Below, piece by piece: positions 37,725-47,367 of a DNA stretch of 64,000 nucleotides. Position numbers and translations under genes: made by a program. The notes below the pieces were generated by a model. The model was not told the DNA's origin, made no database searches, and saw nothing but the letters and a program-made list of their open reading frames with translations. How positions within the stretch are numbered: position 1 is the first letter of the stretch; each line of letters opens with the position of its first letter. The DNA lies in the NCBI RefSeq assembly GCF_963677195.1, contig NZ_OY781918.1, forward strand, positions 732,923 through 796,922, written 5' to 3'. The stretch is from an uncultured Marinifilum sp. Its GTDB lineage: Bacteria > Bacteroidota > Bacteroidia > Bacteroidales > Marinifilaceae.

Positions 37725-40274
37725 TTATAATTCAGACATTTCGTTATGAATAGATGAAATTACAATTTTAGAATTTTGCTCTAATTCTTCTACCAATTCC
37801 AATATATAATCCGGATCGTCTACTGTTCCAGATTTTTTATGCAATAAATCTTCGAGTTCTTTTAAAAGTGGAATAAGGTTTACAACTTTTAACTGTGTAA
37901 ATGAGCCTAACATTTTATGGGCAATCGAACCCACTTCTAAATAATCGGACTTATCGCAGGCAAGCCTAATTTCATACAAACTCTCTTCTGTCGAAAATAC
38001 AAATTGATTAAGTATTTGCTTAAACAAATCGGGATCGTCGGCTGTAAATTGTTCTATTTGCGACAAATCATATAAATCCTCATTCTCATCGATATCAGTA
38101 TCTAAAATCTTATTCGTAACACTTTTGGGCTGTTTTAATAAAAGCTCGGTAAGCATAGAATTTAATATTTTCTCATTAAAAGGTTTTACCAAGCATTCTG
38201 TCATTCCCGAGGCGATATATTCTTTTAAATCCGAATCTCTTACATTAGCCGTTAAGGCAACTATTGGAATGTTTGCCTGTTCGTAATCCTCTAATGTTCT
38301 AATTTTTCTGCAAAGCTCTATTCCTCCCATTTTAGGCATGTGAATATCGGTTAAAACCATGTCGTATTTTTGTTCCTGAATTAAAGACCATGCCTTTTCT
38401 CCATCTTCCACAAAATCGGCTTTTAGTTCCCAGCCAGAAAAAATTGTTTTTAAAAGCAATAAACTATAATCATCATCATCAACAATTAAAAATTGTTTTC
38501 CACGTAATATTGATAACAAATCACTACTATCCTGAAAACTCTCTTCAACTGCTATTTCAGAAGCCTGACTTAAAGGAATTCGAAGTGTAAAACATGAGCC
38601 TTTACCTAACTCACTATGAACAAATAAATCTCCCCCTAATAATATCGATAACCTTCGGCTAATGGCTAAACCTAAGCCTGTACCACCATATTTTCTTGCC
38701 GAAAAAGTATCGGCCTGACTAAAATCCTCGAATATAGTGTTCAACTGATCATTGGCAATTCCAATTCCAGTATCTTCCACATTAACTTCAAACAAATACA
38801 AATCCTCATGAGGAATAACAGAGGCAACAATCTTTACAAATCCCTTTTCTGTAAATTTTATGGCATTAGATCCCATATTCAATAAAATCTGCTTAATACG
38901 AAACGGATCACTTTTTAGGTTAATATTCTCCTCGCCTGAAAAATCTATTGTAAACGCTAAATTGCGCTTATCGGCATTTACTTTTAACAAATCATAAACC
39001 TCAGTTACCAAACTTTTAGGATTAAAATTTATTCTTTCAATATTTAATTTACCAGCTTCAATTTTCGATAGATCGAGAATTTCGTTTACCAAACCAAGTA
39101 AATGTTTCGATGAACTCTTTAAAATATCAACAAAACTACGTTGATTCCCAATCAAAGATGTTTTACTTAACTGATTGGTAAAACCAATAATTGCATTCAA
39201 GGGCGTTCTAATCTCGTGACTCATGGTAGCCAGAAAATCTTCTTTTACCTTAGCTAATTTTTCAGCTTTTCCTTTAGCAATAATAAGCTCCGATTTATAA
39301 TAATTACTTTTTGTAAGATCGGTTAAAATAAAAATGATAAACAGAATACCCAGCACAAAACCAACAATTATAATTACAGAGATTACAAATATTGAGTTAT
39401 TAGCAATTTGTTTGGCTTTATCCGATTCTTTTGTCAGTTGCACCAAACGTTCATCTTCTAACTGCCGCAGTAACACTTTAATTTTATCCCACATAATGGA
39501 ATTTTCCTCAACCAGGCGTAATTCTTCTTTCGACACAATTTCTCTATTAAGCTGTTCTTTAGCCTGAGCAATCAATAACATATTCTCTAAACTTCGCAAT
39601 AAACTATCCGATTGAGGAAGATAGCTGGTATCAACCTGTATTTCGGTTCTCTTAACTACTGTTTCTATAGAATCTATCTTAACTGTATCCTTTTTATTAC
39701 TGAACAATTTGGCCCAGAATCCCCTTCTTTTCTCTTTTTTTTCGGTTGGAGTAATAAGAGTATCCAGAAAAGTTGTTGTAGTAGTAGTGGTTTTAATTTT
39801 AGTTTTTGCCGAATCAGACGCATTACTTAATTGCTGCATTGCAATTTGAGAAAGATTCTCTTTTTCTTTCGCTCTTTTTAAGCGAACAAATCGCTCCAGT
39901 TTATCGGCTCGCTCTTCCAGCAAAACATACATAGAGTCGATTAAAAAAAACGACTTACTACTATCGGCACTATAAGTTCTTAGTGAATCTAAATTGGCTT
40001 GAATTTCTACAATATTTTCGGCATAATGGGCTAAGTAACGTTCTTTTTTGGTTAGTGAATAAATTCGAATTTTATTCTCGGCCTCAGAAAGATTGGTAAG
40101 AACTCTATTCATTCTGGCAATTTCGGAATCGGGTTTCGATAAAAACACTACAGAATCGAGTAACTTATTATATGCCTGATAAGCAATCAGCATAGAAGCA
40201 ATTATAGCCAGAAATACCAAAATATATCCCAAAATTACTTTGACTTTAATACTACTTCTATTTTCTGATTTCAT
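37725..40274 (-). CDS. Hybrid sensor histidine kinase with receiver and HPt domains
   Basis: A membrane sensor kinase that carries a whole phosphorelay. A first helix at about residues 13-33 and a second at about 293-318 frame a 260-residue helical periplasmic domain without a recognisable ligand fold, with a Thr run at 162-168. Then come HisKA with H353 in SHEIRTPLNAI, HATPase (NMGSNAIKFTEKG and GTGLGLAISRRL), a receiver (LTDIHMPKMGG, VALTAN, VKPFN), and a C-terminal HPt with AHKMLGSF. The HPt can pass phosphate to a separate regulator; the convergent NtrC-type regulator is the nearest candidate. Confidence 0.92.
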   Translation of the reverse strand: MKSENRSSIKVKVILGYILVFLAIIASMLIAYQAYNKLLDSVVFLSKPDSEIARMNRVLTNLSEAENKIRIYSLTKKERYLAHYAENIVEIQANLDSLRTYSADSSKSFFLIDSMYVLLEERADKLERFVRLKRAKEKENLSQIAMQQLSNASDSAKTKIKTTTTTTTFLDTLITPTEKKEKRRGFWAKLFSNKKDTVKIDSIETVVKRTEIQVDTSYLPQSDSLLRSLENMLLIAQAKEQLNREIVSKEELRLVEENSIMWDKIKVLLRQLEDERLVQLTKESDKAKQIANNSIFVISVIIIVGFVLGILFIIFILTDLTKSNYYKSELIIAKGKAEKLAKVKEDFLATMSHEIRTPLNAIIGFTNQLSKTSLIGNQRSFVDILKSSSKHLLGLVNEILDLSKIEAGKLNIERINFNPKSLVTEVYDLLKVNADKRNLAFTIDFSGEENINLKSDPFRIKQILLNMGSNAIKFTEKGFVKIVASVIPHEDLYLFEVNVEDTGIGIANDQLNTIFEDFSQADTFSARKYGGTGLGLAISRRLSILLGGDLFVHSELGKGSCFTLRIPLSQASEIAVEESFQDSSDLLSILRGKQFLIVDDDDYSLLLLKTIFSGWELKADFVEDGEKAWSLIQEQKYDMVLTDIHMPKMGGIELCRKIRTLEDYEQANIPIVALTANVRDSDLKEYIASGMTECLVKPFNEKILNSMLTELLLKQPKSVTNKILDTDIDENEDLYDLSQIEQFTADDPDLFKQILNQFVFSTEESLYEIRLACDKSDYLEVGSIAHKMLGSFTQLKVVNLIPLLKELEDLLHKKSGTVDDPDYILELVEELEQNSKIVISSIHNEMSEL

Positions 40275-40604
40275 CTGCTTATCAATTCTTTTAAAGATAT
40301 ATTAGCTTACTTGTAAAGTTATAAAGATTTTTCCGAAGTCTTATTTTGCTTATAAATATTGGATTACCTGAATTTATCTTTGGGGAATAATTACCCGAAA
40401 AGTGTAGATAAGTTCCACAAATTTTAAACTAATGAATTAAAAAACAATTCTTATTAATATTTTTCACACAAGCATTAGTTTATTGATTTACTGGTAATTG
40501 AATCTCTCTATCTCAATTAATTCTAAATGATGAAAAATTGCGGCACGATATTCACTTACTTAATGTAACAGATATAGTGAAACCTAATCTCTAAAATTAT
40601 TTAT
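40275..40604 (+). promoter_or_regulatory. Intergenic region with weak sigma-54-like element
   Basis: These 330 bases separate the divergent kinase and lipoprotein genes. At 40540-40556 the sequence GCGGCACGATATTCAC has the -24 half (GGCACG) of a sigma-54 promoter but a poor -12 half. It sits about 50-65 bases before the lipoprotein ATG. Nothing else stands out in the stretch. Confidence 0.25.
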
Positions 40605-41468
40605 ATGAAACGTATTTATCTAGCATTATTGATTATTCCTTTTTTTATTAGCTGTAATCAAAAAGAATTAAAACAGTTAAAAGAGCAAAATCAACAATTA
40701 ACTTCAATGGCCAAACAAAAAGATTCAACGATAAACGATTTTATCGAATCTTTAAACACAATTGAAGAAAACCTTGAAATTATTAAAGAAAAGGAAACAA
40801 TAATTGCAGTTAATTCTGAAAATCCAAGCAAATCACAAAAACAAAAAATAGCAAGCGACTTAACTTCAATAAATAACTTATTGGAACAAAACAGAGAAAA
40901 AATTGCTGATTTAGATAACAAATTAAACAATAGTTGGTATCAAAACTCGAAGCTACGAAAACTTACAGATCGTTTAAAAACTGAAATAAATACTAAGGAA
41001 ACTGAAATTATAGCTTTAAACACAAAAGTTTCAAAATTAAATATTGAGGTTGAAAACCTTAATGGTCAGGTTACAGAACTAAACGGAACAGTTTTAGCTT
41101 TAAATACCGAGAACGAAGAAAAAACTAAAGAATTAGAAGCAAAAATAGAAGAGTTAAACACAGGCTTTTATGTTTGCGGCAGCAATAAAGAATTACAAGA
41201 AAAGAAAGTAATTACAAAAGATGGTGGCTTTATTGGCATTGGTAAAACCGCTGTTCTAAGTAAAGACTTTAATACAAGTGAATTTAAGAAAATTGATATC
41301 ACCAAAACTACCACAATCCCAGTAAATGGGAAGAAGATTAGTTTAGTAACCAGTCATCCAAGTAACTCTTATAAGGTTGAGGGAGTTGAAACAGTTGAAG
41401 GTATTACTATTCTGGATCCGGTTGAATTTTGGAAATCTTCAAAATATCTGGTAGTAGCGGTACGATAA
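40605..41468 (+). CDS. Coiled-coil lipoprotein, function unknown
   Basis: The lipobox is FISC with Cys17. Residues 18-190 form a long coiled coil with heptad pattern (KLNIEVENLNGQVTELNGTV and similar). The C-terminal 95 residues are a compact beta-domain starting FYVCGSNKELQEKKVITKDGG and ending EFWKSSKYLVVAVR. The layout resembles envelope lipoproteins annotated as collagen-binding adhesin-like in some Bacteroidota, but I cannot confirm that. It is probably exposed in the periplasm or on the surface. It lies divergent from the hybrid kinase, with a hint of a sigma-54 promoter in front. Confidence 0.65.
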   Translation: MKRIYLALLIIPFFISCNQKELKQLKEQNQQLTSMAKQKDSTINDFIESLNTIEENLEIIKEKETIIAVNSENPSKSQKQKIASDLTSINNLLEQNREKIADLDNKLNNSWYQNSKLRKLTDRLKTEINTKETEIIALNTKVSKLNIEVENLNGQVTELNGTVLALNTENEEKTKELEAKIEELNTGFYVCGSNKELQEKKVITKDGGFIGIGKTAVLSKDFNTSEFKKIDITKTTTIPVNGKKISLVTSHPSNSYKVEGVETVEGITILDPVEFWKSSKYLVVAVR

Positions 41469-41498
41469 TCAATTCATGGTTGAGTTTTAAGGTTGTCA

Positions 41499-41534
41499 AA
41501 GAAAGGCTGTCTAGAAGGGCAGCCTTTCTTCTTT
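41499..41534 (+). terminator. Terminator after the coiled-coil lipoprotein
   Basis: AAGAAAGGCTG pairs with CAGCCTTTCTT around a 10-base loop; T-rich sequence follows. Confidence 0.8.
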
Positions 41535-41620
41535 GCAAAAACTTAAAAATCCATTTTGTTTCTTCGGGAGTTTTTGCTTATTTTTATTTGGATTTTTTCT
41601 AAATAAATACAACAAACAAC

Positions 41621-42007
41621 ATGAAAGAAGCATATCAAATTAATAAAGTTTATTCTTTAGTTTTAATTCTGGTAGGAGCATTTGGCTTTCTTGCCAGATA
41701 TTACCAAGTAGGAGACTGGCAAATTACAGCTCTTATTCCTTTATTTTTTGGACTTATATTATACCTCTGCACACCGGGCATTAGAAACGAAAATTCGGCC
41801 ATTGGCCATGTAGCAGCTTTACTTACTTCGCTACTTATTATTACTTCTTTAGTAATGCTAACAAAAGGAATTTTAGGCGATATAAGCTGGGGTAGAAAAC
41901 AGTGGATTTTCCTAATAGTTATATTGGGAGGTATTTGGAGTTTACGAAGTCAGATTAACTACTTTAGAGCTCAACGAAAAAGAAAGGCAGCTAAAGCTAA
42001 ATCATAA
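41621..42007 (+). CDS. Small integral membrane protein, function unknown
   Basis: The 128 residues include four predicted membrane helices at about 11-28, 33-50, 62-83 and 94-112, followed by a very basic tail (RAQRKRKAAKAKS) that should lie in the cytoplasm. There is no catalytic motif and no family I can name. It is flanked by terminators on both sides, so it forms its own transcription unit. Confidence 0.65.
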   Translation: MKEAYQINKVYSLVLILVGAFGFLARYYQVGDWQITALIPLFFGLILYLCTPGIRNENSAIGHVAALLTSLLIITSLVMLTKGILGDISWGRKQWIFLIVILGGIWSLRSQINYFRAQRKRKAAKAKS

Positions 42008-42008
42008 A

Positions 42009-42048
42009 AAAAAGTAAAAGCCCTTTTTAGGGCTTTTACTTTTTTTTA
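42009..42048. terminator. Bidirectional terminator before lspA
   Basis: AAAAGTAAAAGCCC pairs with GGGCTTTTACTTTT around a six-base loop. There are A-runs on one side and T-runs on the other. It serves the small membrane protein gene (+) and lspA (-). Confidence 0.88.
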
Positions 42049-42058
42049 TGATTTTATT

Positions 42059-42667
42059 CTATTGTTCTTTTACGAAATAATTACGCTGAAATAGTAAAAT
42101 AAATGCTACTCCAATTGTAATATACGAATCGGCTACATTAAAAACTGGTCGAAAGAAGATAAAATGTTCTCCGCTCCACATAGGAAACCATTCTGGAAAT
42201 CGGCCTTCAACTAATGGAAAGTACAACATATCAACTACTTTTCCATGCAAAAAACTTGAGTAACCACCACCTTCAGGTAAAAAGCTAGCTACCTGATAAT
42301 AGCTATCATTAAATACTAATCCGTAAAAAGCACTATCAATAATATTACCCATGGCACCTGCAAATATTAAGGAAATAGAGGCAATTAGTCCCAGTGGTGC
42401 TTTCTTTATACAAATATCACGCAGATACCAGCCAATTCCACAAACTGCAACAATACGGAAAAGACTGAGTAGTATCTTTCCCCACTCGCCTTCGAGTTCC
42501 ATACCGAATGCCATTCCATTGTTCTCAATAAAATGAATCAGAAACCAATTTCCAAATACAGAGAATTCTTCACCCAACATCATATTGGTTTTAATCCATA
42601 TTTTTAGTGTCTGATCCAAAATCAGAAGTACCACAATTAGTGCTACCGATTTTTTAAATAGCGACAT
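42059..42667 (-). CDS. lspA: Lipoprotein signal peptidase (signal peptidase II)
   Basis: An inner-membrane aspartyl protease that removes signal peptides of prolipoproteins, many of which are encoded in this window. The two catalytic Asp motifs are visible: GNIIDSAFYGLVFND and FNVADSYITIGV. Four membrane helices and the N-terminal LILDQTLKIW motif match the family. At 202 residues it is slightly longer than the E. coli form because of an insert between the Asp motifs. It lies downstream of ileS and the DksA-like gene on the same strand, the usual Bacteroidota order, but a strong hairpin separates it from the DksA-like gene. Confidence 0.93.
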   Translation of the reverse strand: MSLFKKSVALIVVLLILDQTLKIWIKTNMMLGEEFSVFGNWFLIHFIENNGMAFGMELEGEWGKILLSLFRIVAVCGIGWYLRDICIKKAPLGLIASISLIFAGAMGNIIDSAFYGLVFNDSYYQVASFLPEGGGYSSFLHGKVVDMLYFPLVEGRFPEWFPMWSGEHFIFFRPVFNVADSYITIGVAFILLFQRNYFVKEQ

Positions 42668-42735
42668 ATCTTATCTTTAAATGTTTATTTTTTACTTTTC
42701 GTTGATAAAGAAATAAAAAGCTTTTGTCCTAAACA

Positions 42736-42769
42736 AAAATGATTGGAAGAATATTCTTCCAATCATTTT
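42736..42769 (-). terminator. Perfect palindromic hairpin between the DksA-like gene and lspA
   Basis: A 34-base perfect palindrome with arms AAAATGATTGGAAGAAT / ATTCTTCCAATCATTTT. On the minus strand it is followed by a short T-run, so it can end or attenuate the ileS-dksA transcript before lspA. Confidence 0.75.
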
Positions 42770-42789
42770 CTATATTCTCTTTGAATAGT

Positions 42790-43164
42790 TTACTGCTTTT
42801 TTTTAGCCTCTATACTTAGAGTTGCATGAGGTACTGCTCTTAGCCTTTCTTTGCTAATCAACTTTCCAGTTTCACGGCAAATACCATAAGTTTTATTCTC
42901 TATTCGAATTAAAGCTCCCTCCAGATGAGAAATGAACTTTGACTGACGCTGTGCTAAACGCCCAGCCTCCTCTTTAGACAAGACCGAAGCTCCTTCTTCC
43001 AGCACCTTAAATGTTGGCGAAGTATCTTCAATGTCGTTTCCAGAGCTATTTGAAATAACTGCCTTTAATGTCTCAAAATCTTTTTTTGCTTTTGCAAGTT
43101 TTTCAAGAATCAAATCTTTGAACTCCTGCAACTCCTCGTCTGTATATCGCTTCTTTTCTGTCAT
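42790..43164 (-). CDS. DksA/TraR-family protein with reduced zinc finger
   Basis: DksA-type proteins bind the RNA polymerase secondary channel and help ppGpp-dependent control. The 124 residues show the coiled-coil N-terminal part (residues 10-90), then YGICRETGKLISKERLRAVPHATL at 93-116. Classical DksA has a CxxC...CxxC zinc finger. Here only C96 remains and the other positions read Thr, His and Leu, as is common for Bacteroidota versions. The gene follows ileS by 46 bases and is probably cotranscribed with it. Confidence 0.85.
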   Translation of the reverse strand: MTEKKRYTDEELQEFKDLILEKLAKAKKDFETLKAVISNSSGNDIEDTSPTFKVLEEGASVLSKEEAGRLAQRQSKFISHLEGALIRIENKTYGICRETGKLISKERLRAVPHATLSIEAKKKQ

Positions 43165-43210
43165 TGTTTCTAAAGTTTTCTATGGTTGTCTAAAGATAAC
43201 AAAAAATCGA

Positions 43211-46200
43211 TTATTTACTAATCTTTTCAATTCGAATAAAACTCTCTACACCCTGCTCAATCTCTACTGCTTTCGCTTCATTCTCGGCTAATTTATCAAC
43301 CAATTCAACGCTAACAGCTAAAGTTTGACTTCCAATGTATTCTTTATGAGCAAGAACCGCTTCGTTAATAGAATCATGCTTCATGATTTCTAGTTTAATT
43401 TTATCAGTCACATCAAAATCGCTATCTTTTCTTAAATTTTGAATTCTATTGATAAATTCACGTGCAATTCCTTCTTGTTTTAACTCTTCAGTGATATTTA
43501 CGTCCATTGCAACAGTAAGTTTCCCTTCGTTGGCAACTAACCATCCTGGTATATCTTCTGATATAATTTCAACATCTTCCATACTAAGGTCGATATTCTG
43601 CTCATTTACAGTAATTGCATAGCTTCCGGCCTTCTCAAATGCAACAATATCTTCCTGTGTCATTTTACCAATAGCAGCAGCTATTTGCTTCATAATTTTA
43701 CCATGCTTAGGACCTAAAGTCTTAAAGTTAGGCTTAATTTTCTTCACCAATACTCCCGAAGTATCAGTAATAAATTCCATATCCTTCACATTAATCTCCG
43801 AAAGAACAATGCTTTTAATTGCTTCCAACTGAGGAACTACTGATTCATCTAAAATAGGAATCATGATTTTCTGCAATGGCTGACGAACACGAATTTTTAC
43901 TTTACGACGTAAACCTAATGACATCGAAGAAATCTTCTGAGCCATATCCATACGCTCTTCCAATGCTTTATCGATAACTTCAGTATCATATTTAGGGAAA
44001 TCTACCAAATGAACAGATTCTTCGGTAAAACGACCAGTTGCAGTATTCAAATCGTTAAACAACTGATCCATATAAAATGGCGCAATTGGTGATGCAAGAA
44101 CCGAGATAGTCTCTAAACACTTGTACAAAGTTTGATAAGCAGAAATCTTATCGGTATTGTACTCACCACCCCAATATCTCTTGCGACATAAACGAACATA
44201 CCAGTTAGATAGGTTTTCATTCACAAAATCCTGAATTGCTCTACCCGCGCGAGTTGGCTCGTAAGCTTCGTAGCATTCTTCTACCTCTTTAATTAATGAA
44301 TTAAGTAGGGAAAGAATCCATCTATCAATTTCAGGACGTTCTTCCATTGCAACATCAGCTTCTGAATAATTAAATCCATCGATGTTAGCATACAATTGGA
44401 AGAAACTGTAAGTATTATATAGTGTACCAAAGAATTTACGACGAACCTCTTCAACACCACCTAAATCGAATTTCAAATTATCCCAAGGTTGTGCATTTGT
44501 AATCATGTACCAACGCAATGGGTCTGATCCATATTTCTCGATAGTTGTAAATGGGTCGACAGCATTTCCAAGACGCTTAGACATCTTGTTACCTTTGGCA
44601 TCCAATACCAATCCGTTAGAAATAATATTTTCGAAAGCAACCCCATCGAAGCACATGGTTGCAATTGCATGTAAGGTAAAGAACCATCCACGAGTTTGGT
44701 CTACACCCTCGGCGATAAACTGAGCTGGGAACAATTTGTCGAAATTCTCTTTATTTTCGAATGGATAATGCTGCTGTGCATAAGGCATTGCTCCTGAATC
44801 GAACCATACATCGATCAAATCAAGTTCACGAACCAATTTCTGACCAGTCTCACTCACAAGAATTAAACCATCGACATACGGACGATGTAAATCAAATTTT
44901 TCGTAATTCTCTTTGCTATTATCACCTTCAACGTAATCAGCAAGAATATTCTCGGTCATGAATCCTGCGGCAATAGATTTTTCAATCTCAGCCTTTAATT
45001 CTGCAACCGAACCAATACACTTAATTTCTTTACGATCTTCGCTTACCCAAATTGGTAGCGGAGTTCCCCAATAACGAGAACGAGAAAGGTTCCAATCCTG
45101 AAGATTCTCTAGCCATTTTCCAAAACGACCTTCACCAGTAGATTGTGGTTTCCAGTTAATGGTTTTATTTAGTTCGATCATGCGATCGCGAACAGCTGTT
45201 GATTTAATAAACCATGAATCTAAAGGATAGTATAAGACAGGCTTATCGGTTCTCCAACAATGTGGATAGTTGTGAACATGTTTTTCGACTTTAAATGCCA
45301 GACTATCTTTCTTCAATGCTACCGCGATATCAATATCCAAAGTTGCATCCTTATCTGTTAATGTTGCATCGTAAGCATTCTTTACAAAACGACCGGCATA
45401 TTCGCCATAAGCTTCAACATTTACATAGTTTTTTACAAATTCAGGATCTAAATCTTCAATTAAAAAGAATTTTCCGGTACGATCAACCATTGGCTGAATT
45501 TTACCTTCTTTATCACGAAGAATTAATGGAGAAATACCAGCTGCTTTTGCAACTCTATCATCATCGGCACCAAAAGTTGGAGCAATATGAACAATACCTG
45601 TACCATCTTCGGTAGTTACAAAATCGCCAAGAATTACGCGGAAAGCATCGCCTTCGGGCTTAACCAATGGCATAATTGGCTCATACTTAATTCCCTCTAA
45701 ATCCGTTCCTTTATGTTCCGAAAGAGTTTTAAAAGTTAAGCGTTTATCGCCTGCTTCGTATTCTCCTAACTCAAGACCTTCGTATTTTTTATCGAAGAAA
45801 TTGTAAAACAAATCCTTCGCAAGAAGAACTACACAAGGTGCTCCTGTATATGGATTAAAGGTACGAACACGAACATAATTAACTTTAGGACCTACGGCCA
45901 AAGCTGTGTTCGATGGCAATGTCCATGGAGTAGTTGTCCAGGCAATAAAATAAGCATCGCAATCAATTCCTTCGTATAAAAATTCACTTTTTTCGTTACG
46001 CGCAACTTTAAACATACCTACTGCTGTGGTATCTTTTACATCTTTGTAGCATCCCGGCTGATTTAACTCATGGGTTGACAAACCTGTTCCTGCTGCAGGC
46101 GAAAATGGCTGGATAGTATATCCTTTATAAAGCAAATTTTTCTCGAACATTTGCTTTAATAACCACCAAAGAGTTTCAATATATCTATTATCATAGGTAA

Positions 46201-46651
46201 TATATGGCTCTTCCATATTCACCCAATATCCCATTTTAGAAGTTAAATCTTCCCACTCGCGGGTATATTTCATTACATTGGTACGACATGCTTCATTATA
46301 TTCGTCGACCGAAACTTTAGTGCCAATATCTTCTTTTGTAATTCCGAGTTCTTTTTCTACTCCAAGCTCAACAGGCAAACCATGGGTATCCCAACCAGCT
46401 TTACGATTTACCTGAAATCCTTTAAGCGTTTTGTATCTGCATACAATATCTTTAAGAGCACGAGCCATTACGTGGTGAATACCTGGCATTCCGTTTGCTG
46501 AAGGAGGTCCTTCATAAAAAACAAAAGAAGGATTACCTTCTCGAGTTTTCAAACTCTTTTCGAAGGTTTTATTTTCGTCCCAATCCTTTAGTATATCTTT
46601 ATTGATCTGGGATAGATCAAGCCCTTTGTACTCTGGAAATTTCGTGCTCAT
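43211..46651 (-). CDS. ileS: Isoleucyl-tRNA synthetase
   Basis: A class I synthetase that charges tRNA-Ile and edits mischarged valine. The HIGH-type motif is GIHH in GPPSANGMPGIHHVMARALKD at about residues 50-70. KMSKS is KMSKRLGNAVDP near residue 705. The editing domain (WTTTPWTLPSNTALAV) is near 240. The C-terminal extension is long, giving 1146 residues, the usual length of the long eukaryote-like/Bacteroidota type. It heads the ileS, dksA-like, lspA series on the minus strand. Confidence 0.95.
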   Translation of the reverse strand: MSTKFPEYKGLDLSQINKDILKDWDENKTFEKSLKTREGNPSFVFYEGPPSANGMPGIHHVMARALKDIVCRYKTLKGFQVNRKAGWDTHGLPVELGVEKELGITKEDIGTKVSVDEYNEACRTNVMKYTREWEDLTSKMGYWVNMEEPYITYDNRYIETLWWLLKQMFEKNLLYKGYTIQPFSPAAGTGLSTHELNQPGCYKDVKDTTAVGMFKVARNEKSEFLYEGIDCDAYFIAWTTTPWTLPSNTALAVGPKVNYVRVRTFNPYTGAPCVVLLAKDLFYNFFDKKYEGLELGEYEAGDKRLTFKTLSEHKGTDLEGIKYEPIMPLVKPEGDAFRVILGDFVTTEDGTGIVHIAPTFGADDDRVAKAAGISPLILRDKEGKIQPMVDRTGKFFLIEDLDPEFVKNYVNVEAYGEYAGRFVKNAYDATLTDKDATLDIDIAVALKKDSLAFKVEKHVHNYPHCWRTDKPVLYYPLDSWFIKSTAVRDRMIELNKTINWKPQSTGEGRFGKWLENLQDWNLSRSRYWGTPLPIWVSEDRKEIKCIGSVAELKAEIEKSIAAGFMTENILADYVEGDNSKENYEKFDLHRPYVDGLILVSETGQKLVRELDLIDVWFDSGAMPYAQQHYPFENKENFDKLFPAQFIAEGVDQTRGWFFTLHAIATMCFDGVAFENIISNGLVLDAKGNKMSKRLGNAVDPFTTIEKYGSDPLRWYMITNAQPWDNLKFDLGGVEEVRRKFFGTLYNTYSFFQLYANIDGFNYSEADVAMEERPEIDRWILSLLNSLIKEVEECYEAYEPTRAGRAIQDFVNENLSNWYVRLCRKRYWGGEYNTDKISAYQTLYKCLETISVLASPIAPFYMDQLFNDLNTATGRFTEESVHLVDFPKYDTEVIDKALEERMDMAQKISSMSLGLRRKVKIRVRQPLQKIMIPILDESVVPQLEAIKSIVLSEINVKDMEFITDTSGVLVKKIKPNFKTLGPKHGKIMKQIAAAIGKMTQEDIVAFEKAGSYAITVNEQNIDLSMEDVEIISEDIPGWLVANEGKLTVAMDVNITEELKQEGIAREFINRIQNLRKDSDFDVTDKIKLEIMKHDSINEAVLAHKEYIGSQTLAVSVELVDKLAENEAKAVEIEQGVESFIRIEKISK

Positions 46652-46746
46652 TTATATTAATTTTATCTTGTATTCGCTATTTTTGATTAACATTTGTATC
46701 AATCAGCTTATAAAATTCAGCCTATTTTGACACATTGTTTTGACCA

Positions 46747-46778
46747 TTATACCAAATTCAAATTAGTATTTGGTATAA
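46747..46778. repeat. 11-bp inverted repeat between ileS and osmC
   Basis: TTATACCAAAT and ATTTGGTATAA flank a 10-base AT-rich loop. It lies in the 300-base gap between the divergent ileS and OsmC-family genes. It may be an operator or a dispersed intergenic repeat. The rest of this gap is AT-rich and holds nothing I recognise. Confidence 0.6.
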
Positions 46779-46953
46779 AAAGTTTACAAATATAGAAAAA
46801 ATAGAAGATTCAACGATCATATTTATTACATATTCAGAGTGCTAAACAGTTTTTAATCAGCATATCAATGATGATCGTTTTGTAGTTCAAGCATCTTACT
46901 TATAATTCGGAATTATTAGATATATTTAGCTTTAAATTTTAAATCAAAATACC

Positions 46954-47364
46954 ATGACAACTATAAAATCCAAATATTTGGGTAATTTAAGAACAGAATG
47001 TGTTCACTTGCAATCGGGTAATAAAATTTTTACGGATGCTCCGACTGATAATCAGGGAAAAGGAGAAGCTTTTTCTCCTACCGATCTTTTGGCAACTTCG
47101 CTTGGTTCTTGTATAATGACAATAATGGGAATTGTTGCACGCGATAATAATATTGATATAACAGGTACCGAACTGGACATTACCAAAATAATGGCCAGTG
47201 ATCCTCGTCGTGTAGCAGAAGTTATTGTTGAATTTAATTTTCCTGATAAAGAATATACCGATGAAGAAAAGAAAATTATCGAATCGGTTGCTGGAACAAG
47301 TCCTGTGCCTTTAAGTGTTCATGACAATATGAAACAGACAATTAAATTGAATTGGAAAAAGTAG
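46954..47364 (+). CDS. OsmC/Ohr-family protein
   Basis: OsmC-fold proteins are cysteine peroxidases that detoxify organic hydroperoxides. The 136 residues contain the first reactive Cys in LLATSLGSCIMTIMG (Cys near position 53). The second Cys expected in a VP-C motif of the C-terminal half is replaced: the segment reads SPVPLSVHDNMK. It resembles the YhfA-like branch of OsmC proteins more than classical OsmC or Ohr. The exact substrate is unknown. A repeat with the GCTAAGAC motif follows directly after the stop. Confidence 0.82.
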   Translation: MTTIKSKYLGNLRTECVHLQSGNKIFTDAPTDNQGKGEAFSPTDLLATSLGSCIMTIMGIVARDNNIDITGTELDITKIMASDPRRVAEVIVEFNFPDKEYTDEEKKIIESVAGTSPVPLSVHDNMKQTIKLNWKK

Positions 47365-47367
47365 AAC

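Noticed and set aside
43211-46651. Long plus-strand ORFs inside ileS (for example 45295-45615)
   Set aside because: They are shadows of the ileS coding frame; the translations are His/Gln/Leu-rich and unlike proteins.
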